From a virus: a stretch of 42,643 nucleotides of DNA. The stretch lies in the IMG/VR virus record IMGVR_UViG_3300047409_000303, positions 1 to 42,643 of that record. One strand, given 5' to 3'. Below are positions 30,414-37,831 of this stretch, piece after piece. Made by a program: the position numbers and the translations under genes. The notes beneath the pieces were generated by a model. That model ran no database searches. It saw only the letters and a program-made list of their open reading frames with translations, and was not told where the DNA came from. Position 1 is the first letter of the stretch. The number at the start of each line of letters is the position of its first letter.

Positions 30414-31088
30414 TCAGGTGCTCTGCGACGAGTAGCCGCAGAACGCGGTCGGCTGCGTGTTGTCCCAGAAGTACGCGCCGCCGATGAGGCTCCCGGCGAT
30501 GCCCGCGGGCCAGTCGCCGTACACGTTCGCCCAGTTCGGGTTCTGCCTCGTGAAGCCCTTGAAGGCCGGGAGGAAGAAGTCGTTCTCCAGCTTCGACGCG
30601 TCGAACTGCCAGAAGCTCATCGGGAACACCCAGCGGATGTACCGGTTCGGCGGATCGACCTGACGGTCGTTCGTCCACGCGTCCGTCCAGAACTCGACTG
30701 CGACCGGCGGCTGCGGAGTCGCCGAGCACGAGAGCTGGTTGGGGAACACGTTGCCGACGGGGACCGGCAGCGTCGAGGTATCGACGAGGACACCGGAGCC
30801 CGTGAGAAGCTCGATCAGGGCGGGGTTCAGCTTCGTAAGCTGGAACGCGAGGTTGAACCGCAGGAGCTTGTCGAAGCCCTTATACGACAAGTCGATGCAG
30901 TCGCAACCTCCGAGCACCTCTTTCGCCTCGCCGTCCTTGATCTCCGGCGTGAAGTCCACCGACATGATCGAGTCGGTGACGACGTGGTTGTTCGCGCCGC
31001 CCTTGAAGGTGCCGTCGCTGTTGAGGCGAGTGAACCGGGCCTTGCAGATGTGGATGCTGCCCGGGCAGATCGCTGTGGCTTGTGCCAT
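30414..31088 (-). CDS. Major tail protein (tail tube), 224 aa
   Basis: Resembles actinophage major tail proteins: ICPGSIHICKARFTRLNSDG, NNHVVTDSIMSVDFTPEIKD, and CIDLSYKGFDKLLRFNLAFQ, then LTGSGVLVDTSTLPVPVG. The length is usual for the family. In this genome it lies directly downstream of the capsid genes and not next to the tail assembly chaperones, about 9 kb away. Assignment is by motif. Confidence 0.7.
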   Translation of the reverse strand: MAQATAICPGSIHICKARFTRLNSDGTFKGGANNHVVTDSIMSVDFTPEIKDGEAKEVLGGCDCIDLSYKGFDKLLRFNLAFQLTKLNPALIELLTGSGVLVDTSTLPVPVGNVFPNQLSCSATPQPPVAVEFWTDAWTNDRQVDPPNRYIRWVFPMSFWQFDASKLENDFFLPAFKGFTRQNPNWANVYGDWPAGIAGSLIGGAYFWDNTQPTAFCGYSSQST

Positions 31089-31104
31089 GCTGGCCCGCTC
31101 CTCT

Positions 31105-31965
31105 CTACGTTACGGGGGTGATCGTGCGGTCTACCTGGACGGCCGCGTGGATTCGTTGATCCCAGGTGATAAGCACGTACCGCTCGGCGCGGAACGTGGT
31201 GACGTTGTGCTGCCGATCGGTCGCGGCGCTCATCGTGTCCGGGAGGATCTGCACCTCGCTCTTCCTGACTTCGACCGGCCCGGTGGCGTACAGCCAGTCG
31301 TTCGTGTTCGTCGGCGCGGTGCCGTCCGGCTTCGAGCCGACGTACCCGACGCCGGGGACGACGATCGTCCCTAGCTGCGTCTTGGCGACCCCGCGAGCGA
31401 GGTCGCTCTCCACGGTGTCCCATCCAGAGACGAGCGAGAAGATCGTGGGACGCATGTGGATGAAGCCGTTCCCGCCCTTGTCGGCGATCTCCTGCTCCAG
31501 CCGCGCAACGCCGTCCCTCACGCTCACCGCCGTGCCTGCGTTCAGTGTGTTCGTCCCCGCCGCTTGCGCGAGGTGCGGGTTGTCGGGCCGCAGCGCGCCC
31601 GACCAGAACTCCCGCTCGATCGCCCAGTGTTCGTACGCCTCCAGCGCGACTGTGACGCGACGCTGCCACTCCCCGGGGTCCCGCACCGAGCGCGTGGTGC
31701 ACGTGATCCCTTCGAGGACATTGAAGCTCGCGTACGTCTCCTCCGTCGCCGGAGTGCCCGCGTCCTTCGAGTGCCCCGCCGACGAGGCGGACTGGCACGG
31801 ATCGAACACGTCCGGCAAGTCCCGCGGGTACGGCCAGATCGCCGCGCCGTTGATCCACCGGTCGCCCGTGACCGGAACCGCGCGAGCGGCTCCGACAAGC
31901 GTGAGCGCCGGAGGGGAGGGTTGAGGCCCGTCGATAACGATGGGCGGCCCATATGTATTGGCCAC
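31105..31965 (-). CDS. Head-associated structural protein, 286 aa
   Basis: Starts at GTG, 39 bp after the capsid gene. Motifs DRWINGAAIWPYPRDLPDVF, VLEGITCTTRSVRDPGEWQR, and ALEAYEHWAIEREFWSGAL are typical of a conserved actinophage protein found with capsid and tail genes. The C-terminal half (FIHMRPTIFSLVSGWDTVES then VGYVGSKPDG) has a coat-protein-like mixture of strands and helices. It could be a minor capsid or decoration protein. Unproven. Confidence 0.6.
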   Translation of the reverse strand: MANTYGPPIVIDGPQPSPPALTLVGAARAVPVTGDRWINGAAIWPYPRDLPDVFDPCQSASSAGHSKDAGTPATEETYASFNVLEGITCTTRSVRDPGEWQRRVTVALEAYEHWAIEREFWSGALRPDNPHLAQAAGTNTLNAGTAVSVRDGVARLEQEIADKGGNGFIHMRPTIFSLVSGWDTVESDLARGVAKTQLGTIVVPGVGYVGSKPDGTAPTNTNDWLYATGPVEVRKSEVQILPDTMSAATDRQHNVTTFRAERYVLITWDQRIHAAVQVDRTITPVT

Positions 31966-32003
31966 TCGCTACTCCTCTCCGACGCTCAGTGCTCGGGTTC
32001 CTA

Positions 32004-33662
32004 TCAGCAGCCGCTCGGCGCTGCCGGAGCCGAGACGACCCCGTTGGCGCAGACGGTGCTCGTGACCGCGAGAGACTCGATGCCGATCTTCGCGTAGTTC
32101 TCGAACACCTCGCCGAACGCCTGGAAGTCGTTCGTCGCGTTCAGCACCGAATCGCGGACGATGCCGAGATCCAGCTCGCCGCCGTTCAGGCGGATCCAGG
32201 TGCCCTCCGGAGCGATGTACCACTTCACCGTCGCCGGGTAGTTCAGGTACGCGCCAGCGTTCTGCGTGCCGAACACCTGACCGCCGCCCGTCTCCCCGTC
32301 GATGAAGAACGTCGGCTCGACGCCCGCGGCGCGGAGAAGCTCGACGACTCCGTTGCGGTCACGGTCGAAGCGGTTGAACTGCCCGCGCTCCAGATCCGTG
32401 AGCAGGAGCCCCTTGACCCACTCGGGGAACCAGGCGCGGAACCGCGCGTTGGGATCCATGCGGTGCCGCGAGCGGAAGCCGTCGGTGATCGCGTTAACTT
32501 CCGCGAGCAGCGTGTTGACCGCGCCGTTGTACTGCGCGCCGGTCACGGCCGTCGAGCCGTTCTTGATCGCGTCGAGTGCCTTCGTCTCGCGGACGCGGGC
32601 GTGCGCCGCCATCGTCAGGCTCATGAAGTTGTCGACGAGTTCCGGCCAGGAGCGCGCGCCCATGTTCCCGATCGTGAGGCAGTGGTACACCGCGTCGATG
32701 AGCACCTGGGTCTGCGCCGGGCAGGGGAGCGTCTGGCACGTCTTGGTCGCCGTCGTGCCGCCGATCGCGTCGTTCGCTGCGGTCATGATCCCGACCGCGG
32801 TGCTGATGTTCGCGAGGGTCGGGGGAGCCATGAAGCGGATCCCGCCGCGGTCCGCGCCGAACAACGGCAGCGAGTCGATCACCGGCGTCGCCTCCGTCGC
32901 GAGCAGCTGGAGGTCGTAGTACGGCTCGACCGGAGCGCAGAGCCCGCCGGACGCGACGAGCGCCTCCGGGCCGACCACGGCGTCCAGCTTCTGCATGTTC
33001 CCGGAGTCGTCGCCGTCGTACAGCATCCGATCTTCGGGGATCTCCACGCTGTAGCGGATCAGCGGGACGTCCTCGCGCGGGCCGGGGGCGGTGTTGTGCA
33101 TCCGATTCCACTTGTCGCTGATCATCGCCGCTGCCTGTCGGCGGGTGATCGTCGCGCCGCCGTCGAACTCGCCCGGCTGAGCGGCGAGCGCCATCAGCTT
33201 CACTCCGGCCGGGACGCCCTTCGCGTCCTTCGGCTCGTGCGCCGCCGAGCGCCGCAACGGCTGCCGCTTCGCCGCCGCCAGGACGGGCTCCGGCTCGGTG
33301 GCCGGCGTCGCGTCAGGCTCGGGCTCGGCGTCCGCGACGGGCTCCGTCTCCGGCTCGGCGTCGTCCGCTGCGGGCTCCTCGTCGGGCTCCGGCGGGTTCA
33401 GGCGTTCGGCGAGGCGAGCGCGCGTCTCTGCGAGGATCTGCGCCTGCTCGGCGGCTGCCTCGTCGCGCTTCGTCTCCTCCGCGCTGATCGTGTCGTCCGC
33501 GGCCATCGCGTTCTCGATCAGGGTGACGGCTTCGCTGCCGAGTTCGCCGAGCTTGTCCTCGTCGTTCAGGGCTTCGAGGCGCTCGCGTACGTCTTTCGCG
33601 AGTAGCTCCAGTTCCTCGTCGCTGAGGGCGGAGAGGTCATCGGGGATAACCAGCGGCTCCAT
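32004..33662 (-). CDS. Major capsid protein with N-terminal scaffold-like domain, 552 aa
   Basis: The HK97-type coat domain occupies roughly residues 175-552 (VVGPEALVASGGLCAPVEPY, IRFMAPPTLANISTAVGIMT, ARVRETKALDAIKNGSTAVT, RAWFPEWVKGLLLTDLERGQ, VKWYIAPEGTWIRLNGGELD). The first 130 residues are acidic and helical with a Pro/Glu/Asp-rich linker (PPEPDEEPAADDAEPETEPV), as in HK97-like coat proteins with a built-in delta scaffold that the protease removes. I prefer the ATG at 33662, with GGAG upstream; an ATG at 33695 adds 11 residues. Confidence 0.92.
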   Translation of the reverse strand: MEPLVIPDDLSALSDEELELLAKDVRERLEALNDEDKLGELGSEAVTLIENAMAADDTISAEETKRDEAAAEQAQILAETRARLAERLNPPEPDEEPAADDAEPETEPVADAEPEPDATPATEPEPVLAAAKRQPLRRSAAHEPKDAKGVPAGVKLMALAAQPGEFDGGATITRRQAAAMISDKWNRMHNTAPGPREDVPLIRYSVEIPEDRMLYDGDDSGNMQKLDAVVGPEALVASGGLCAPVEPYYDLQLLATEATPVIDSLPLFGADRGGIRFMAPPTLANISTAVGIMTAANDAIGGTTATKTCQTLPCPAQTQVLIDAVYHCLTIGNMGARSWPELVDNFMSLTMAAHARVRETKALDAIKNGSTAVTGAQYNGAVNTLLAEVNAITDGFRSRHRMDPNARFRAWFPEWVKGLLLTDLERGQFNRFDRDRNGVVELLRAAGVEPTFFIDGETGGGQVFGTQNAGAYLNYPATVKWYIAPEGTWIRLNGGELDLGIVRDSVLNATNDFQAFGEVFENYAKIGIESLAVTSTVCANGVVSAPAAPSGC

Positions 33663-33826
33663 GTGGCGTGCTCCATTCGGGGTCGGGTGGATCAAGACTC
33701 GACTCCGGGGCTACGCCTCCGGCCGCACCGGTTCCGCTAGGCGGGGTGCTCGAACGCGACGGACGGTACCACACTCGTTCGGACGTGAACTCTCCACTCG
33801 CGGTGGAGTGATCCTCGACCAGTTAC
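33663..33826. other. Divergent intergenic region with hairpin 33792-33808
   Basis: The 164 bp between the capsid start and the next promoter contain CTCCAC-5-GGTGGAG-like symmetry at 33792-33808. On the minus strand TACCGT with a poor -35 (TTCACG) could start capsid transcription. I see no ORF here. A promoter for the late head genes is expected at this place because the plus cassette interrupts the minus operon. Confidence 0.4.
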
Positions 33827-33855
33827 TTGACAGGCGCATTGCGTGCGCCTACACT
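33827..33855 (+). promoter_or_regulatory. Promoter with internal operator, copy 5
   Basis: TTGACA (33827-33832), 17-bp spacer GGCGCATTGCGTGCGCC, which is a perfect GGCGCA/TGCGCC dyad, and TACACT (33850-33855). The CCCC/GGGG dyad over the -10 is absent here, unlike in copies 1-4. The leader has CTACCAGGAGG before the GTG at 33901. Confidence 0.82.
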
Positions 33856-33900
33856 GAGGCCACGAAGCGGGAATCCCCCCGCCCTACCAGGAGGCAGAAA

Positions 33901-34509
33901 GTGAACGCCATCGACAGCATGATCGCCGCGATCGACTCCGAGATCGCTTCGGTGAACGAGCCCGGCGAGACGAACTCGGAGGCCGCGGCGCGGATCCTCT
34001 CCGAGCAGACCAAGACGACCGGCGCGAAGAAGCGCGCCGCGAAGCCGAAGGCCGACGGGACGATCAACCTCGTTACCGGCGAGATCAAGATGAAGCCCGT
34101 CCCGGCGAAGCCGAAGCGCGCCGCCGCGAAGCCGAAGGCCGCTGCGAAGCCGAAGGCCGCTCCGAAGCCGAAGCCGGTCGCGAAGAAGGACGACGGGCTC
34201 GTCAAGTTCCACATCTCGACGAGCGCCTACGCCGTGCTCACGCGCACCGAGTTCGCGAAGGCGCATCCGAAGGCTAAGGCCGCTCTGCTCGACGCCGACA
34301 AGCGCCGCAGCGCCGGGGGCGCGAAGTTCCCCGGGTATCACACGCCGAGGATGCCGCTCGCGGACGCCGAGGCGTGCGCGGCGGAACTCGCCGCCGAGGC
34401 GAAGCGCCTCGCGAAGCTCCCCGCGAAGGACCGCGGCGGGATCGAACTGAAGTCGATCGAGCGTTACGCCGGGCTCGTGTCCGCAGTCGTCAAGGCCAAC
34501 CGCAAGTAG
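33901..34509 (+). CDS. Lys/Ala-rich protein with histone H1-like linker, 202 aa
   Basis: GTG start after AGGAGG. An acidic helix (NAIDSMIAAIDSEIASVNE) leads to a Lys/Ala/Pro region with AKPKAAAKPKAAPKPKPVAK near residues 75-95, like the AKP repeats of histone H1 or of bacterial nucleoid proteins, followed by a globular C-terminal domain (HISTSAYAVLTRTEFAKAHP then HTPRMPLADAEACAAELAAE). It is likely to bind DNA through the basic region. Expression from an operator-bearing promoter fits an early protein that could coat phage DNA. Repeated GCGAAGCCGAAGGCCGC words at 34117-34185 underlie the linker. Confidence 0.65.
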   Translation: MNAIDSMIAAIDSEIASVNEPGETNSEAAARILSEQTKTTGAKKRAAKPKADGTINLVTGEIKMKPVPAKPKRAAAKPKAAAKPKAAPKPKPVAKKDDGLVKFHISTSAYAVLTRTEFAKAHPKAKAALLDADKRRSAGGAKFPGYHTPRMPLADAEACAAELAAEAKRLAKLPAKDRGGIELKSIERYAGLVSAVVKANRK

Positions 34510-34520
34510 GGAACGCGTCG

Positions 34521-34548
34521 GAGCCGCCCGCCCTCGCGCGGGCGGCTC
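34521..34548 (+). terminator. Hairpin after the Lys-rich gene
   Basis: GAGCCGCCCGC (34521-34531) pairs exactly with GCGGGCGGCTC (34538-34548) over a 6-base loop and is followed by TCTTGCGT. It ends the transcript or limits read-through into the next three genes. Confidence 0.75.
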
Positions 34549-34572
34549 TCTTGCGTCCCGGAGGAGGACAGC

Positions 34573-34980
34573 ATGATCACGTTCAAGGGCATCGTTACGA
34601 CCGTCGCGATCGTCGCGGCGTGCTGCGTCCCGCAGGCAGCGGACGCTAGCTGGCATAGCAATACGTTCCAGTCTCCGAGCGGGAACCTGATCTGTAAGTT
34701 CCGGCCGAGCTTCGGGCGGATCAGTTGCGGCGCGTTCTCGTCGCAGAAGATCATCACGATGGGGACGTACTCGCGGCCGTTGCAGGGGCAGCGGATCAGT
34801 TGGGATCACGACGCGTTCCCGGTGCTCGGGTACGGCTGGACGTGGAGCGCCGGGCAGCCGATCAGTTGCCGGAGCCTGACGACGGGGATGCGGTGCCAGA
34901 ACGCGGCCGGGTGGTTCTTCGTCATCGACCGCAGCGCGATCTTCGTCGGCCGGTACGGACAGCGGTTGTACTCGCTATGA
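34573..34980 (+). CDS. Secreted DUF6636-like protein, 135 aa
   Basis: The ATG follows GGAGGAGG. Residues 1-25 form a Sec signal peptide (MITFKGIVTTVAIVAACCVP). The mature part has SPSGNLICKFRPSFGRISCG, and PISCRSLTTGMRCQNAAGWF, the Cys pairs and SPSGN motif of DUF6636, a small secreted family of actinobacteria. It is placed in the cassette under promoter copy 5, after a hairpin. A role in surface change is possible; function of the family is unknown. Confidence 0.7.
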   Translation: MITFKGIVTTVAIVAACCVPQAADASWHSNTFQSPSGNLICKFRPSFGRISCGAFSSQKIITMGTYSRPLQGQRISWDHDAFPVLGYGWTWSAGQPISCRSLTTGMRCQNAAGWFFVIDRSAIFVGRYGQRLYSL

Positions 34981-35252
34981 GCAGCACCGGCTTTCAGAGG
35001 AAGCACGTCGAGGCCGTCGCTCGCGTCCTCGCCGACACGTACCCCGACGCGCCGCACCGCGGGTATGTGTACGACGAGACAGCCGCGGCGCTCATCCAGC
35101 ACGAGCGGGTCACGGATGCGTTCGCGGCGTTGTTCGCCGACCGCGACTGGTTCGATCGCGAGTGGTTCTATCGCGCCGCCGAGCCGAGCCCGCTCATCGT
35201 CGAGTCGGAACTCGAACGCCTCCGCCGCCTGCCGGACACGAGGCCGTTGTGA
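34977..35252 (+). CDS. Small hypothetical protein, 91 aa
   Basis: ATG overlaps the TGA of the secreted protein gene. It reads MSSTGFQRKHVEAVARVLAD then YVYDETAAALIQHERVTDAF, and FFADRD-type helices. This N-terminal pattern is frequent in small actinophage proteins without known function. Coupled to the next gene by GTGA. Confidence 0.6.
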   Translation: MSSTGFQRKHVEAVARVLADTYPDAPHRGYVYDETAAALIQHERVTDAFAALFADRDWFDREWFYRAAEPSPLIVESELERLRRLPDTRPL

Positions 35253-35422
35253 CGGCGGCGTGCCGGAGGAAGATCCCGTACCCGAGCCGGGCGGAAGCCC
35301 AGCGGGCTGCGGCGCAAGCAGCGGGGCAGAAGGTGTACTCGTGCAAGTCCTGCGGCGCGTGGCACCTGAGTAGTAAGACGCCGCGGCAGGTGAAGCGGGA
35401 GCGGCGCGAGTACGGGACTTAG
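35249..35422 (+). CDS. Small Cys-pair protein, 57 aa
   Basis: The GTG start overlaps the previous TGA. It reads MTAACRRKIPYPSRAEAQRA then GQKVYSCKSCGAWHLSSKTP, a CxxC knuckle with His, seen in many short phage proteins (K-x-PYPSRxEA, CxxCGxWHL). Its TAG overlaps the stop of the convergent glycosyltransferase-like gene by four bases. Function unknown. Confidence 0.65.
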   Translation: MTAACRRKIPYPSRAEAQRAAAQAAGQKVYSCKSCGAWHLSSKTPRQVKRERREYGT

Positions 35423-36060
35423 TCTCGCGTCCAGTCGATCAGGCCCGGGTCGGTCAGGCCGATCGGGCAGGCGGCGACGCGTCGTCCCGAGGAGTACGGA
35501 TTCCTCATCAGGGACGGCGCGTCGTCGTCGTGATCGACGAGGCTCGGGATCGTCGCGTACCACGGCAGGCGGTTCGTCTGGATCCAGCGGCCGTATACGT
35601 CGTCGTCGGCGACGGGGCGCGTGCCGTCCTCGAAGGTGGCGAGGCTCGCGACGAGGCGCTGCGGGACCGCGAGCGCGAGCGCCGGTACCCACCCCGCGCG
35701 GCTGCCTTCGACCCAGTTCGCGCCGCGAGCGTCGGCGATGAGCATCGACCGCCACGTGAGGATCGCGTTGGTGCCGAGGTAGAAGCTCACGATCCTGTCG
35801 GGCTTCGCGGCCAGCGCCCGCCGCGCGTGGTACAGGAACCGCGGGCAGGGCAGGATGTCCTCCTGCACCACGAGGCGGTGCGTGCAGTCGCCCGGCGTCG
35901 CGCGCCACGCCTCGCGCGCGCAGCGCCACGGGTTCCGCTCCCCGTCCGGGTCGGGGTCGAGGATCACGCGCGCCGCGCCGCCGATCTCCCGCCGGAGCCG
36001 CCGGGCGTACTCGACGCGACTCGGGTGCGCCATGATCGCCGTAGACAAGCGCACGCGCAT
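35419..36060 (-). CDS. Glycosyltransferase-like protein, 213 aa
   Basis: Begins MRVRLSTAIMAHPSRVEYAR, then AARVILDPDPDGERNPWRCA and HRLVVQEDILPCPRFLYHAR; QED near residues 66-68 is a possible metal/sugar-nucleotide motif, and the layout recalls phage family 2 or 25-like transferases. No sugar donor can be named. A likely use is modification of phage DNA, virion or host glycans. Its ATG directly follows the methyltransferase stop (TAGATG). Confidence 0.6.
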   Translation of the reverse strand: MRVRLSTAIMAHPSRVEYARRLRREIGGAARVILDPDPDGERNPWRCAREAWRATPGDCTHRLVVQEDILPCPRFLYHARRALAAKPDRIVSFYLGTNAILTWRSMLIADARGANWVEGSRAGWVPALALAVPQRLVASLATFEDGTRPVADDDVYGRWIQTNRLPWYATIPSLVDHDDDAPSLMRNPYSSGRRVAACPIGLTDPGLIDWTRD

Positions 36061-36753
36061 CTACGCGACCGCCTCGCTGGATGGCCGGCGGATCCGACCC
36101 TGCGAGCCACGAGTCTCGAGCCAGGCGCTTAGCGCGCGTCCTACGCGCTCGGTGTACGCCGGGGGGACCGCGAGGGATAGCTCGTCTCGGTTCATCCAGT
36201 CGATCCCCATCGCGCGCTGGTAATCCTGGATCGTCGGTTTGTAGCCGAGCCGTCCTCGCGCCCAGGTCGGCATGCCGTGCCCGACTACGCTCACGACGGG
36301 CTCGGTGTGGTAGCACGGCGGGGCTTGGCGGAGGCCGCTCCAGTTCGTCTCGAACAGTCGCACGCGGCGGAGGTCGAGGCCGACGTGGCATCCGCAGATT
36401 CGGAAGTCGTCGCGGATCGGAGCGCCGGGGACGTTCTCGATGACGTACGGCAGGCCGCTCGCTTCGAGCGCGGCGCGTGTCTCGGGGATCATGTTCACGT
36501 ACTCGCGTCCTTCGCGGCGGTGCCGCGTCGTGGACACGCTATGCAACTGGCAGGGCGGCGAGGCGTGGATCGCGTCGAACTGCGAGAGGTCGAGCGCGCG
36601 CAGCGCGACGAGCGCGTCCATGCGCAGGAACTCGAACGGGTACCGCGGCTGCCGCGCGCGATCGACGCCGACGACTTCGAGCCCGGCGCGGTGATAGCCC
36701 ATCGAGCAGCCGCCCGCGCCGCAGTAGAGGTCGAGCACGCGCCGAGCGGTCAC
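36061..36753 (-). CDS. C5-cytosine DNA methyltransferase, 230 aa
   Basis: Starts at GTG (GTGA overlap). Motif I is VLDLYCGAGGCSMGYHRAGL, motif IV is HASPPCQLHS with catalytic Cys68, motif VI is YVIENVPGAP, and motif VIII RRVRLFETN (Arg131). Motif X (YTERVGRALSAWL) is near the end. At 230 residues it is shorter than most m5C methylases, as is usual for phage solitary enzymes with a small target domain. It transfers methyl groups from S-adenosylmethionine to cytosine. No restriction endonuclease is adjacent, so it likely protects phage DNA. Confidence 0.88.
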   Translation of the reverse strand: MTARRVLDLYCGAGGCSMGYHRAGLEVVGVDRARQPRYPFEFLRMDALVALRALDLSQFDAIHASPPCQLHSVSTTRHRREGREYVNMIPETRAALEASGLPYVIENVPGAPIRDDFRICGCHVGLDLRRVRLFETNWSGLRQAPPCYHTEPVVSVVGHGMPTWARGRLGYKPTIQDYQRAMGIDWMNRDELSLAVPPAYTERVGRALSAWLETRGSQGRIRRPSSEAVA

Positions 36754-37463
36754 CGAGAGGGGAGGTCGTTCAGTACGGTCGCGTCGCCGCCTTCGGCGAG
36801 CAGCGCGCTCATCGTGGTGTAGCTCACCCAGCCGAGGCTCGGCCAGCCCGCGCCCCACGTATTCGACCACGCGAACGCTTGCCGACGATCCGAGCACGCC
36901 CACACGCCGATCTGGTGCCCGCCCGCGACCGCGCCCGCGGCGCTGAGCTCGGCCAGCCAGTAGTCGCCGCTGCGGTCGGGTTTCGGGTCGAACCACGCCT
37001 CGCGCCAGGAGACGCCGGTGAGGCACGGACGGTTGCTCGCGAGGATCGCGCGGATTCCGTCTACGCTCGTCGCCCACGAGTTCGATGCGATGCCGTGCGC
37101 CTTCTGCGGTCCCGCCTTGACGCGGTGCCCGCTGATCGTGCGCCAGTGCCCGAGGCGTCGCAGGACGTCGCATGCGTAGCGCGCGCTGGTGCCGTCCTCG
37201 CCGGGCCACGGGTCGATGAGCTTGCACTGGTCGTAGAGCCAGTTCGCGTCGAACGCGTACCCGTTGTACTTGTTGATGACCTTCGAAAAGGAGAAGCCGA
37301 CGCACTCCGGCGTCTGCCCCTGGTCGTACGTCGATAGCGCCGGGCGCTTGATGAGCACCTCGACGTTCGACACGACCGCGGCGGCGTACGGGTGCGCTTC
37401 GACGTGCGCCTGATCCGGCGGCGGCTTGCGGCCGAGGAGGTGCGGGCCGACCTTCACAGGCAT
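36750..37463 (-). CDS. Papain-like (C1A) cysteine protease, 237 aa
   Basis: The catalytic pattern is complete: DQGQTPECVGFSFSKVINKY with oxyanion Gln48 and Cys54 six residues apart as in papain, GGHQIGVWACS with His183, and WSNTWGAGWPSLGWVSY with Asn201. There is no signal peptide, and the first 30 residues before the domain are short, so no long propeptide is visible. Papain-like enzymes are uncommon in tailed phage genomes. It lies in the operon with portal, MuF-ADP-ribosyltransferase and capsid protease, so it may be packaged, or processed with the virion, or act on host proteins. Confidence 0.78.
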   Translation of the reverse strand: MPVKVGPHLLGRKPPPDQAHVEAHPYAAAVVSNVEVLIKRPALSTYDQGQTPECVGFSFSKVINKYNGYAFDANWLYDQCKLIDPWPGEDGTSARYACDVLRRLGHWRTISGHRVKAGPQKAHGIASNSWATSVDGIRAILASNRPCLTGVSWREAWFDPKPDRSGDYWLAELSAAGAVAGGHQIGVWACSDRRQAFAWSNTWGAGWPSLGWVSYTTMSALLAEGGDATVLNDLPSR

Positions 37464-37464
37464 G

Positions 37465-37569
37465 TCAGACCCTTCCGCGCAGGAGACTGATCAGGCCGAA
37501 CAACGCCAGCACGACGATGACGACGACGACGATGAGGAGGCCGAGCCCGGCGAGAGCGAAGGGGATCAT
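37465..37569 (-). CDS. 34-aa membrane peptide
   Basis: The frame is MIPFALAGLGLLIVVVVIVV then LALFGLISLLRGRV and TGA, a single membrane span with a short basic end. It sits between the two neighbours with TGA-C-ATG junctions on both sides, a spacing that suggests translational coupling. It could be a miniprotein holin or an assembly helper. Confidence 0.55.
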   Translation of the reverse strand: MIPFALAGLGLLIVVVVIVVLALFGLISLLRGRV

Positions 37570-37570
37570 G

Positions 37571-37831
37571 TCAACCATCCACGGGGATCGGAGGGGACAC
37601 CGCGGTCAGCGGCGTGGTCTGCCCGGGGCTCGGCACCGGAGCGGGCGTGATACCCCACGCGGCGAGCTTCTCCTCGTCGCTCCCCGACCGCTCGCGGCGG
37701 TGCAGCATCCGCAGGTGAGTGCCGCAGACGTAGACGAGGACGTGGGTGTCCGTCTCGTGGGTGTGGCTCGCGGGGTTCGGGCAGGGCGAGCCGTTCTTCC
37801 GTTTCGCTTGGCACTGCGCGCTGGTGCTCAC
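37571..37831 (-). CDS. Small zinc-binding-like protein, 86 aa
   Basis: GTG overlaps the TGA before it. It reads MSTSAQCQAKRKNGSPCPNP then LVYVCGTHLRMLHRRERSG, with Cys, Cys, Cys and His ligands typical of small phage zinc-fingers (CxAxxxxGxxC and CxxH). The rest is Pro-rich. Function unknown. Confidence 0.65.
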   Translation of the reverse strand: MSTSAQCQAKRKNGSPCPNPASHTHETDTHVLVYVCGTHLRMLHRRERSGSDEEKLAAWGITPAPVPSPGQTTPLTAVSPPIPVDG

